From: an uncultured Helicobacter sp.
GTDB taxonomy: Bacteria > Campylobacterota > Campylobacteria > Campylobacterales > Helicobacteraceae
Assembly (NCBI GenBank): GCA_944325775.1
Contig: CALVBL010000001.1
Span: 1 to 64,000, forward strand
Direction of reading: 5' to 3'
DNA length: 64,000 nucleotides
Made by a program: the position numbers and the translations under genes. Within the stretch, counting starts at the first letter, position 1. Each line of letters opens with the position of its first letter. Of the stretch, positions 33,924-41,444 are shown piece by piece. Under the pieces are notes generated by a model. That model saw nothing but the letters and a program-made list of their open reading frames with translations, was not told the origin of the DNA and made no database searches.

Positions 33924-34445
33924 TTGAAATTACACAACAATCGGAAATCTCGGCAATCTTGGTCTTTTTTGTCAAAAGTTTTTGCATTCTTGGTTGTTGT
34001 TATCATCGTGAGTGGAGGCTATACATTTTACAACGCCAAGGGTTTCTCGTATCTGAGCAACAATCCAGAGGCGTGCAATAACTGCCATATTATGAATGAT
34101 GTGTATGCCAACTATATGTCCGATCCACATTCTCTCAAATCCAACGGAAAACAGAGAGCAACTTGTAGTGATTGCCATCTGCCTCATGGATTTGTTTCTA
34201 AGTGGATCGCAAAGGCACAGAGTGGCATAGGGCACGGCTATGCCTTTACATTCAAGCTAGATGATCTTCCTGTCAATCTCAGTGCGAATGAAAAAAGCAA
34301 AAAGATCGTACAGCAAAACTGCATCAACTGCCATAGTGATTATGCTGGGAATGTGGTTAATCCGACCCTACACGAAGTTAGTAGTAGCAACAGCCTGCAA
34401 TGTGTCTCATGCCACGAAAATGTCGGGCATAGGCGCGGGTTTTAA
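33924..34445 (+). CDS. nrfH: cytochrome c nitrite reductase small subunit
   Basis: 173 residues from TTG 33924 (AGGAGGGC). One N-terminal membrane helix (FLSKVFAFLVVVIIVSGGY) anchors it to the inner membrane; four haem-binding CxxCH sites follow: CNNCH, CSDCH, CINCH, CVSCH. NrfH is the menaquinol dehydrogenase that passes electrons to NrfA. 22 bases upstream of nrfA. Confidence 0.95.
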   Translation: MKLHNNRKSRQSWSFLSKVFAFLVVVIIVSGGYTFYNAKGFSYLSNNPEACNNCHIMNDVYANYMSDPHSLKSNGKQRATCSDCHLPHGFVSKWIAKAQSGIGHGYAFTFKLDDLPVNLSANEKSKKIVQQNCINCHSDYAGNVVNPTLHEVSSSNSLQCVSCHENVGHRRGF

Positions 34446-34467
34446 TCTCAAAATTTAAGGAGGAAAT

Positions 34468-36330
34468 ATGCAAAAGAAAAGTAGCATGATGCCAATTCTT
34501 ATCATATTGGCTGTCGTCATCATCGCTGGTATTTTATGGCTCAATAGCGATATCAGCTCCAAAAGTGCTGTATCAGGTACAAAATCTCTGGATCTTGTCA
34601 CACTAAGTGATGAGAATCCGACATTTGATGAATGGGGGAAAAACTTCCCAGAATACAAGGATATGTATCTCAAAGTCGAGACAGAAACGCCAAAATACAC
34701 CGATTTTGGGGGCAATCTCGCGTATTCAAAGCTAATCCGATACCCACAGCTCACTGTGCTTTGGGCAGGCTATCCATTTAGTCTAGACGCTAATGAAGAG
34801 CGAGGGCATTTTTGGATTCAAGTCGATCAAATGGATACCGCAAGAAACAACAAAGACTTCCTAAACGCGCACGGATTTGCGAAGTTTGCCGGACAGCCTG
34901 CAGCGTGTATGAACTGCCACAGCGGCTGGTCTCCATGGCTACTCAAAAACTCTGCTAAGGGTGACTGGGTACGCTTCAACTCCACCAAATACTGGACTAT
35001 GATCAAAGATGTCCCCGCTGTCAATGGCATCACGCCAAACTCTGACGCACACAGAGGACCACATGGTGGCACTAGAATGGGTGTAACCTGCGCGGATTGC
35101 CACAACCCACAGACTATGGAGCTTAGAATCACACGCCAAGCACTCATCAACGCACTTGTAGATTTTAGAGGCTACCAAAAAGACCCAGAGCAAGGTGTCA
35201 AAGCCGATAGAAAAGAAATGCGCACGCTTGTATGTACCCAATGCCATGTCGAATACTACTTCCGCCCAACCGGCTCTAAAGTCAAGGTAACAGGTGAAAG
35301 TATCGCGCAAGATCCAAGCAAAAAATGGTGGGATGGCACGCAAAAGACCTATGACGAATACGATCTATGGCGTGATGGCAATAGCCCTACCGAAGTCGAA
35401 GTCGATGGTATCGAACTCGTATTCCCATGGAGCACTTGGAAAAAGGGTGAGCCATTTAGAATCGAAATGTTTGATGAGCATTATGACAAAGCACGAGCAG
35501 AGAAGGTTTTTGTCTCTGATTGGGAGCACAAACTCACAAAAGCCCCAATGCTCAAAATCCAGCACCCAGAATCTGAGCTCTTTAGCGGCGGTGTGCATGC
35601 GGCTAATGGCGTGAGCTGTGCGGATTGTCATATGCCTTATACAAAGGGTACAGGTGGCAGAAAGGTAACCCAACACAACATTACCTCACCACTTAATGAT
35701 ATCAATGCGGCATGTAAAACCTGCCATTCTCAAAGCGAAGATGTACTAAAAGCACAAATCGCTGATATACAAAAATCTGTGGCATACGACCTAAGAAGCG
35801 CGGAATACGCGACTGTGAGTCTTATCCAAGATATCAAGAAATTGCGTGATGAGCTAGGCAAACTCCCTGCATACCAAAGTGCTGGCAAACCAGATGAGAC
35901 TAAGATCTCACAAGCCCTTGCAGAGCCCCTTGAACTCCATCGCAGAGGACAGATGAGAGGGGATTTTGTCGGTGCGGAAAACTCCACTGGATTCCACAAT
36001 CCACGCGAAGCAAGCAGAATGCTCCTCCAAGCTGTCGAAATGGCAAGAATGGGACAAGCCAAACTCGTAGAAATCGCCGCAGCTAATGGTATCAAAGGTT
36101 TTAGTGTTTCCAATGTGGGCTTTGAAGAGATTCAAAAACTCAATCCCGGTGAAATCACCTACAAGGTGGATATAGGTGAGCACAAGGCAGGCGATCGCTA
36201 CTACGAACACCACAATGTCAATGGCGCGCCTCCAAAAGAGTTGCTGGAACTAGACCAAAACACCAAGCCCTATAACTACAAAGTGCTGGATTCACGCACT
36301 TCAAGTATCACAAGCTACAACGCACACTAG
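34468..36330 (+). CDS. nrfA: ammonia-forming cytochrome c nitrite reductase
   Basis: 620 residues; reduces nitrite to ammonium with six electrons in the periplasm. N-terminal membrane/signal helix (PILIILAVVIIAGILWL). Five haem sites, all CxxCH: CMNCH, CADCH, CTQCH, CADCH, CKTCH. The first is the catalytic haem, where E. coli has CWSCK with Lys as proximal ligand; here it is His, as reported for C. jejuni NrfA. It is longer than the roughly 480-residue E. coli enzyme, with extra C-terminal sequence. Together with NrfH it supports nitrite respiration and protection from nitrosative stress. Confidence 0.95.
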   Translation: MQKKSSMMPILIILAVVIIAGILWLNSDISSKSAVSGTKSLDLVTLSDENPTFDEWGKNFPEYKDMYLKVETETPKYTDFGGNLAYSKLIRYPQLTVLWAGYPFSLDANEERGHFWIQVDQMDTARNNKDFLNAHGFAKFAGQPAACMNCHSGWSPWLLKNSAKGDWVRFNSTKYWTMIKDVPAVNGITPNSDAHRGPHGGTRMGVTCADCHNPQTMELRITRQALINALVDFRGYQKDPEQGVKADRKEMRTLVCTQCHVEYYFRPTGSKVKVTGESIAQDPSKKWWDGTQKTYDEYDLWRDGNSPTEVEVDGIELVFPWSTWKKGEPFRIEMFDEHYDKARAEKVFVSDWEHKLTKAPMLKIQHPESELFSGGVHAANGVSCADCHMPYTKGTGGRKVTQHNITSPLNDINAACKTCHSQSEDVLKAQIADIQKSVAYDLRSAEYATVSLIQDIKKLRDELGKLPAYQSAGKPDETKISQALAEPLELHRRGQMRGDFVGAENSTGFHNPREASRMLLQAVEMARMGQAKLVEIAAANGIKGFSVSNVGFEEIQKLNPGEITYKVDIGEHKAGDRYYEHHNVNGAPPKELLELDQNTKPYNYKVLDSRTSSITSYNAH

Positions 36331-36417
36331 GCTCTTAAAATGGGCTGGGTGCGAGTCCTGCCTTTATGGGTGGGTTCTCCCTGTGCGAATCTACTTACCT
36401 AGTTTTATTATGTAATG

Positions 36418-36478
36418 CAAGTTTTGCTGTGGCAAAACTTGTGTATCGCTTCAGAGGGAGTGAATCCCTCTTCGCTCC
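36418..36478 (+). repeat. two-hairpin dispersed element, copy 2
   Basis: CAAGTTTTGC-TGTG-GCAAAACTTG is a perfect 10-bp stem with a 4-base loop, then TGTATCGCTTCA and GAGGGA-N5-TCCCTC. Matches 19384-19442 inverted; 56987-57060 has the same layout with changed stems. Confidence 0.75.
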
Positions 36479-36593
36479 GCTTGCGCGAACATACAGCAGA
36501 TTCTTAGAATCTAACTTGCGTTTTGGTGTCGCCGCATCAGGAACGCGATTTGGATTAGCGCATTTTCTATACATCTATGGAATAATATTCTGC

Positions 36594-36599
36594 TATAAT
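36594..36599 (+). promoter_or_regulatory. -10 box TATAAT
   Basis: CTGCTATAATATG, 28 bases before the methyltransferase start. Confidence 0.65.
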
Positions 36600-36626
36600 A
36601 TGCCGCATTTCACACAAAGGATTATC

Positions 36627-37418
36627 ATGCAATCAACACATATCTACGATGAAGCGTTTTACAACGCTCAAATGAAAGGAAGCTATGAATCTGCGCTTGG
36701 GATTCTGCCCTATGTGCAAAAATACATTGATGTCAAAAGCGTGATTGATGTGGGTTGTGGCGTGGGTACATGGCTCAAGGCTTGGCAAGATATGAAACCC
36801 GATACCAAAGTCTTTGGTATTGATGGCAATAGTGTCGATCACTCACTCTTTTTTATCCCCACAGAATGCTACCAACGCGTGGATCTCACACAAGATTCAC
36901 AGCAGATTTTGCAAAATCTTTCTTTTAAGCCAAATGGGGGGGGGGTGAAGCCATTTAGTCTCGCACAATCCCTAGAAGTCGCTGAACACTTCGACGCACA
37001 ATACGCCAAAAATTTCATCACACTCCTCACATTTTTATCTGATGTCGTACTCTTCTCTGCTGCTATCCCTCATCAGGGCGGCACACACCATGTCAATGAA
37101 CAACCTCCCGCATATTGGGCAGAATTATTCGCACAGCACGATTATGTATGCTTGGACTATATTCGTATGCAGGTGTGGCACAATCCTAAGATCGAGTCGT
37201 GGTATCGACAAAACACACTCGTATTTGTGCATAAACGACAATTAGAACACTTTGAGGGTATAGCACCCACGCCTATACCGCCATACATCGTACATCCAGA
37301 GCTTTGGGAGATTTATACCAAAGAACTAGAGCGTCTCAAAAAAAAGCTCATTTTCAGAATCTCTACCATAATCAAGCGCATTCTAAAAGCTCCCATCAAG
37401 ATTCTAAAAAAGATCTAG
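36627..37418 (+). CDS. SAM-dependent methyltransferase, phase-variable
   Basis: 263 residues from ATG 36627 (AAAGG 6 bases upstream). Rossmann motif VKSVIDVGCGVGTWLKAW binds SAM; KVFGIDGNSVD is motif II; a QSLEVAEHF motif follows. Class I methyltransferase, probably on a surface polysaccharide, by context with GT9 and PseC. A G10 tract at 36936-36945 lies inside the gene at about residue 103 and is in frame here (ON). The C-terminal basic helix (KKKLIFRISTIIKRILK) suggests membrane association. Confidence 0.8.
   Translation: MQSTHIYDEAFYNAQMKGSYESALGILPYVQKYIDVKSVIDVGCGVGTWLKAWQDMKPDTKVFGIDGNSVDHSLFFIPTECYQRVDLTQDSQQILQNLSFKPNGGGVKPFSLAQSLEVAEHFDAQYAKNFITLLTFLSDVVLFSAAIPHQGGTHHVNEQPPAYWAELFAQHDYVCLDYIRMQVWHNPKIESWYRQNTLVFVHKRQLEHFEGIAPTPIPPYIVHPELWEIYTKELERLKKKLIFRISTIIKRILKAPIKILKKI
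36936..36945. repeat. G10 contingency tract
   Basis: Ten G inside the methyltransferase at 36627; reads NGGGV, in frame. Confidence 0.9.
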
Positions 37419-37507
37419 GACTCCATTCTTCTAGTTCCTAAGCGACAGAATAACAAAAGCAGGGCTTTGGATAGCTCTCTGCCTTTTGTATTACTCAAAA
37501 CTTTCGC

Positions 37508-37513
37508 TATAAT
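37508..37513 (+). promoter_or_regulatory. -10 box TATAAT
   Basis: TTCGCTATAATACC, 29 bases before the GT9 gene. Confidence 0.65.
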
Positions 37514-37541
37514 ACCCCTCATCTCGCGCAAAGGATTATGT

Positions 37542-38630
37542 TTGCAAGACCTCACCCATATCGCCTTTCATCGTTGCAATAAACTTGGAGATAACATAGT
37601 CGCACTCAAAGCATTCTATGCAGCAAAAATCCTCTATCCACACGCTAAGATTCTCATCTATACCAATACCCTTGGGGCAAATCTCTATGCCTGTGTGCCT
37701 TTTATCGATGAGATCATCAATCTTGATGAGCATAAGGCACCTCCACGACGCTCTATCGACATACTCATCATCACACACAAAACAGCAGCAAATATCGATT
37801 TTGCCAAACGCATAGACGCTAAAAAGGTGATTATGCAAGCACATTTATCTAATCTCTTCTTGCCAAATTTCCTCAAGGACTTTAATTTCAATGTGAAATC
37901 TCGCCTTGAAAGCGATAATATCCTGCGCTATGTGCGCCTGATAGATACAAGTCATTTTGACTCCATGCTACCCACGATAGACTTCACCCAAGCCAAGCTC
38001 CAAAGCACACCAGCAAATCAAGCTTTCGTGCAGGAGTTTTTAAATTCACACACCTTAGCCCACCAATCCCTCATCGGTATCAATATCTTTGGAAGCACTC
38101 AAAGCGCGTGGAATTTCTCGCTTGATGTTTGGCTAGATCTCATACGCACACTCGCACGCACATATCCTATGCTTACTTTCATTCTCACTTCGCGTGCGCA
38201 AAGTCCTCTGTGCGCTGTGCATTTCAATGAGCCAAACATCATTGTGTTTGTCAATAATGATGATGTGCTTAATCTCATCGCACTTACCTCGCGCCTTGCG
38301 ATGCTTGTGAGTGTCGATACGGGCAATATACACATAGCCGATAATCTAGGCATACCTCGCGTGGGACTCTACCCGCAGTCTATGCTGAAACGCTGGGCTG
38401 CTATTGGGTTTAACAACCAAAGCTTTAGCACAAAAAATTTTGTTGATACTTGTATCAATAAGGGGGGGGGCATAGCAGAGAGAGCGGAAGAGTTCGCATC
38501 GCTTAACGTGGCGACAGGACAAGATCCCAACCCTCTCGCGCCACAATTCCTCACTCTCGTATGCGAAAAACTCACACAATGGCTCGGAATTTGCTTAAAT
38601 ACTCCCAAAAAGACCAAAGGGGGGTGGTAA
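37542..38630 (+). CDS. glycosyltransferase family 9 protein, phase-variable
   Basis: I start at TTG 37542, with AAAGGA about 8 bases upstream and a TATAAT box at 37508; 362 residues. N-terminal FHRCNKLGDNIVALKAFYAA is the heptosyltransferase-type Rossmann start; INIFGSTQSAWNFSLDVW and LVSVDTGNIHIADNLGIPR (the SxDTGxxH motif) form the sugar-nucleotide domain. It likely adds a sugar to LPS or a related glycan. A G9 tract at 38462-38470 (about residue 307) reads KGGGIAE, in frame. Slippage would replace the last 55 residues. Confidence 0.85.
   Translation: MQDLTHIAFHRCNKLGDNIVALKAFYAAKILYPHAKILIYTNTLGANLYACVPFIDEIINLDEHKAPPRRSIDILIITHKTAANIDFAKRIDAKKVIMQAHLSNLFLPNFLKDFNFNVKSRLESDNILRYVRLIDTSHFDSMLPTIDFTQAKLQSTPANQAFVQEFLNSHTLAHQSLIGINIFGSTQSAWNFSLDVWLDLIRTLARTYPMLTFILTSRAQSPLCAVHFNEPNIIVFVNNDDVLNLIALTSRLAMLVSVDTGNIHIADNLGIPRVGLYPQSMLKRWAAIGFNNQSFSTKNFVDTCINKGGGIAERAEEFASLNVATGQDPNPLAPQFLTLVCEKLTQWLGICLNTPKKTKGGW
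38462..38470. repeat. G9 contingency tract
   Basis: Nine G near the 3' end of the GT9 gene, followed by CATAGCAGA; in frame. Confidence 0.9.
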
Positions 38631-39320
38631 ATGAAAATAGAAAACACCAAGGCTAGCAGGACTTTCACGCAACCCACACAAAAACCCCAAGAGAGAGAAT
38701 CCAAAACCACAAGCACCAAGCTAGATTCACGCCCAGCCACAAACACCATCAATACCGATAATATCAAAGACCTCAATACCAGCATTGGCAAACTCCAAAC
38801 CCTCCAAACCTCGATAGATTCTATCGAACAAAAAGTGCGCTCACTACAAAAAATAAGCGATGAAGCCCAAAGGGGAGAAAAAGCCCAAGAGTTCAAAGAT
38901 GAGATCGAACAAATAATGCAAGAAACGAAATTCCAAGGGCAGAAAGTCTTTGGTGTGAGTTTTAAAGATTCACAAGGCAATGTGGTGCTAGAAAAAGTCA
39001 AGCTTGATACATCACTCATCAATGAAGACAAACAAGACTTAAATGCCTTTAGTCAAGATCTCAAAGATATACGCGGCAGTATCAAAGAAGCCATAACTCT
39101 CATCTCTGAAGACGCCCAAGCAAGCGCGCAAAAAATCCACACTCAAGCCAAAGCCACCCAAAAATATGATGAACGCAAGGAAGATGCGCTAGATTCTATC
39201 ACGGAGGAAAAGCAGCCTAGCAAAATCGCGTCTTTTTTCAAAAGCATGGGCGATTTCTTGCGCGGCTCACACGATGGTAGCAAGCTAGATTCTAAACGCG
39301 TTAGCAAACTGCTCTCATAA
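38631..39320 (+). CDS. flagellin-like helical protein of unknown function
   Basis: 229 residues, no signal or membrane helix. Residues 42-75 (LNTSIGKLQTLQTSIDSIEQ, KVRSLQKISDEAQ) and 85-107 (FKDEIEQIMQETKFQGQKVFG) resemble the N-terminal coiled coil and the FNGQKLLG turn of flagellins; the rest is charged with DS-rich ends. It starts at the base after the GT9 stop and is followed directly by pseC, whose product makes the sugar put on flagellin. A link to flagellar glycosylation is inference; it may be a chaperone or a substrate. Confidence 0.6.
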   Translation: MKIENTKASRTFTQPTQKPQERESKTTSTKLDSRPATNTINTDNIKDLNTSIGKLQTLQTSIDSIEQKVRSLQKISDEAQRGEKAQEFKDEIEQIMQETKFQGQKVFGVSFKDSQGNVVLEKVKLDTSLINEDKQDLNAFSQDLKDIRGSIKEAITLISEDAQASAQKIHTQAKATQKYDERKEDALDSITEEKQPSKIASFFKSMGDFLRGSHDGSKLDSKRVSKLLS

Positions 39321-40469
39321 ATGTATCCCTACAGCACACAATGTATCCAAGAGGACGACAAGTCCGCGCTACTACGCGCTTTAGATGATGAGAATCTCAC
39401 GCAGGGTTGGCGTGCCAAGGAGTTTGAATCTACCATAGCAAGTATGTGTGGCACACAATACGCACTCGTGTGCAACTCCGCCACTTCTGCGCTCTATATC
39501 GCCTACCACGCGATCAAATCCACAATAGAATCTACCCCCAAATCCACAAATACACCAATTTTTGCTATCACCACACCCATTAGCTTCGTGGCTACGACCA
39601 ATATGATGCTTGCCAATCACATCACGCCTATTTTTGCCGATATCACGCCGAGTGGGCATTTGGACGCTACGAGTGTGCGCGAGATTCTAAGCACACACCC
39701 ACACAGAGCACACATCAAGCTCTTGGTGAGTATGGATTATGGAGGGAGAAGTGTGGATTGCGCACAAATGCGCCAAATCGCCCAAGAGTTTGACCTCATC
39801 TGGGTTTCAGATAGCTCTCATAGCTTTGGCGCGAGATTCCAAGGAGAGCAAATCGGCGCACAAGCCGATGTGAGTATCTTTAGCTTTCATGCGATTAAAC
39901 CCATCACTACCGCCGAGGGTGGTGCGCTGGTAACCAACAATGAGCACCTTCACACGCACGCACAGCGCCTCATAAGCCATGGCATCGCTAAGGGCAGAGC
40001 GTGGGAATATGATTGCCTTGAGTGTGGGTTTAACTTCAGAATGCACGATCTAAGCGCGGCTTTGGGGCTCTCACAGATTCACAAGATAGAATCTTTTATC
40101 GCCAAACGCGAGGAGATAGCGCGATTTTATGACCACTATTTTGTGGATAATCCTTTCTTTAAAACCCTGCCACCCGCGCAAGATACGAGCACTCACCATC
40201 TCTACCCCATTTTTTTGCACCCACGATTTTGGGCGCACAAAATCGCGATTTTTGAATCTCTACACGCGCAGGGCGTAGGCGTGCAAGTGCATTATATCCC
40301 AATCCATACCTTTAGCCTATATAAGCAACGATTTGGTGAAGTAAAGCTAGAAAATGCCCAGAGATTCTATAATGCCGAGCTCTCAATCCCTTGTACGCAG
40401 AATATGGAGCGCGATGACGCCAAGAAAGTCGGGGATATTATCCTTGATGTGCTAGATTCATACAAATAA
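39321..40469 (+). CDS. pseC: pseudaminic-acid pathway aminotransferase PseC
   Basis: 382 residues, DegT/DnrJ/EryC1 PLP enzyme. YSTQCIQEDDKSALLRAL start, NLTQGWRAKEFE, VCNSATSALYIAYHAI, TTPISFVATTNMMLA, VSDSSHSFGARFQG and SIFSFHAIKPITTAEGGAL (the Lys carries PLP) follow H. pylori PseC. It transfers an amino group to the C4 of UDP-4-keto-6-deoxy-L-AltNAc on the way to CMP-pseudaminic acid, essential for flagellin glycosylation in Helicobacter. The other pse genes are not in the window. Confidence 0.92.
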   Translation: MYPYSTQCIQEDDKSALLRALDDENLTQGWRAKEFESTIASMCGTQYALVCNSATSALYIAYHAIKSTIESTPKSTNTPIFAITTPISFVATTNMMLANHITPIFADITPSGHLDATSVREILSTHPHRAHIKLLVSMDYGGRSVDCAQMRQIAQEFDLIWVSDSSHSFGARFQGEQIGAQADVSIFSFHAIKPITTAEGGALVTNNEHLHTHAQRLISHGIAKGRAWEYDCLECGFNFRMHDLSAALGLSQIHKIESFIAKREEIARFYDHYFVDNPFFKTLPPAQDTSTHHLYPIFLHPRFWAHKIAIFESLHAQGVGVQVHYIPIHTFSLYKQRFGEVKLENAQRFYNAELSIPCTQNMERDDAKKVGDIILDVLDSYK

Positions 40470-40471
40470 GG

Positions 40472-41443
40472 ATGGCGATGAGAAAACACCTATATATACT
40501 CTTTTTTACCTGTAGCGTGGGGTTTGGGACAGAATGCTTTGAATCTCAAAATCTCTATATGAAATTTGAATGCGAGCAAGAGTGCCAAAGCCCCACACTC
40601 ACTCTTATCAACAAGGAAGATTCTATAAATCTCAAGCTTGATGAGAGCAGTGCGCAAGTGAGTGTGAATGAAGATTTTTTTAGCTTTATCCACAAGCACA
40701 AGACCTATATCCTCTCACCTAGCAAGACGATTTTTTCATCGACCAAGCAGGGAGATGAGCCGTTTTTCACACAGATTCAGCCCATCTCCTGTGCGTATGT
40801 CGATGGACAGAGGTTTAGCAAAAGCTGGGCAGATATCAGCGCATTTAGCTACACCAAGCAGATTCTAAAGCCCACGCAAAATAATGCACAAGAGAGCGCA
40901 CCCACATCAGATATACCCACAGCACCACACACACCACAAACCTTACAAAGTTCGAGATTCCAAGGAGAATCTTATACCATCAGCATGCAAGAAGATCGCG
41001 TGATTTTTCACTACAGCTTTGAAAAAGATGGAGAGCATAGCAGCAAAAGTGAGACGTTTTTCCTAAAGTCTCTCAATAGCACCCAAGCCTACATTACCCA
41101 AGTCCAAACCCCCGAATGCGGGATCATGATCGAGAAGCGCGACGCATACAGCCTACAGATTAATCCCTTCCTAAACAAAAGCGCGTGCGAACCTCTCTAC
41201 ACCCAAGGCGTGCTTGCGCAAATATACTACAAAGTCCAGCCTAGCTTTGAGTGTGCCAAAGCCCAAAGCCCAGATGAAATAGCCATCTGCCAAGATCCAG
41301 CTCTCGCCAAAGCCGACAGAGAGACACTCCTGATCTTAGAATCCACCAAAGATCGCGCGCAAGAATACATCGCCAAACGCCAAGAATGCCAAAGCGACGC
41401 CAAGTGCTTAAAAAACGTGATCGCGGAGTTTTCACAACCCTAG
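40472..41443 (+). CDS. exported protein with LprI-type C-terminal domain
   Basis: 323 residues. Short signal peptide (KHLYILFFTCSVGFGTEC). Middle region is beta-rich with several Cys. The C-terminal 60 residues, SFECAKAQSPDEIAICQDPA followed by LAKADRETLLILE and a second Cys pair, match the LprI/DUF1311 domain, a disulphide-stapled helical unit in periplasmic proteins, some of which inhibit lysozyme. Two bases separate it from the pseC stop; functional link unproven. The AGGATGGCG start could also be read from the second ATG at 40478. Confidence 0.78.
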   Translation: MAMRKHLYILFFTCSVGFGTECFESQNLYMKFECEQECQSPTLTLINKEDSINLKLDESSAQVSVNEDFFSFIHKHKTYILSPSKTIFSSTKQGDEPFFTQIQPISCAYVDGQRFSKSWADISAFSYTKQILKPTQNNAQESAPTSDIPTAPHTPQTLQSSRFQGESYTISMQEDRVIFHYSFEKDGEHSSKSETFFLKSLNSTQAYITQVQTPECGIMIEKRDAYSLQINPFLNKSACEPLYTQGVLAQIYYKVQPSFECAKAQSPDEIAICQDPALAKADRETLLILESTKDRAQEYIAKRQECQSDAKCLKNVIAEFSQP

Positions 41444-41444
41444 A

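Larger units (their letters stand above)
36331..36626. other. 296-bp intergenic region with hairpin element
   Basis: Contains the two-hairpin repeat (36418-36478), an AGATTCT-T-AGAATCT palindrome near 36499 and the promoter at 36594. No gene seen. Confidence 0.6.

Noticed and set aside
36366..36626. N-terminal extension of the methyltransferase through the hairpin repeat
   Set aside because: The extension is translated repeat and lies upstream of a TATAAT box; ATG 36627 has a proper ribosome site.
38369..39031. 220-codon open frame on the minus strand opposite GT9 and the flagellin-like gene
   Set aside because: Its translation is Ser/Leu-rich low complexity without a family, and it mirrors two well-supported plus-strand genes.
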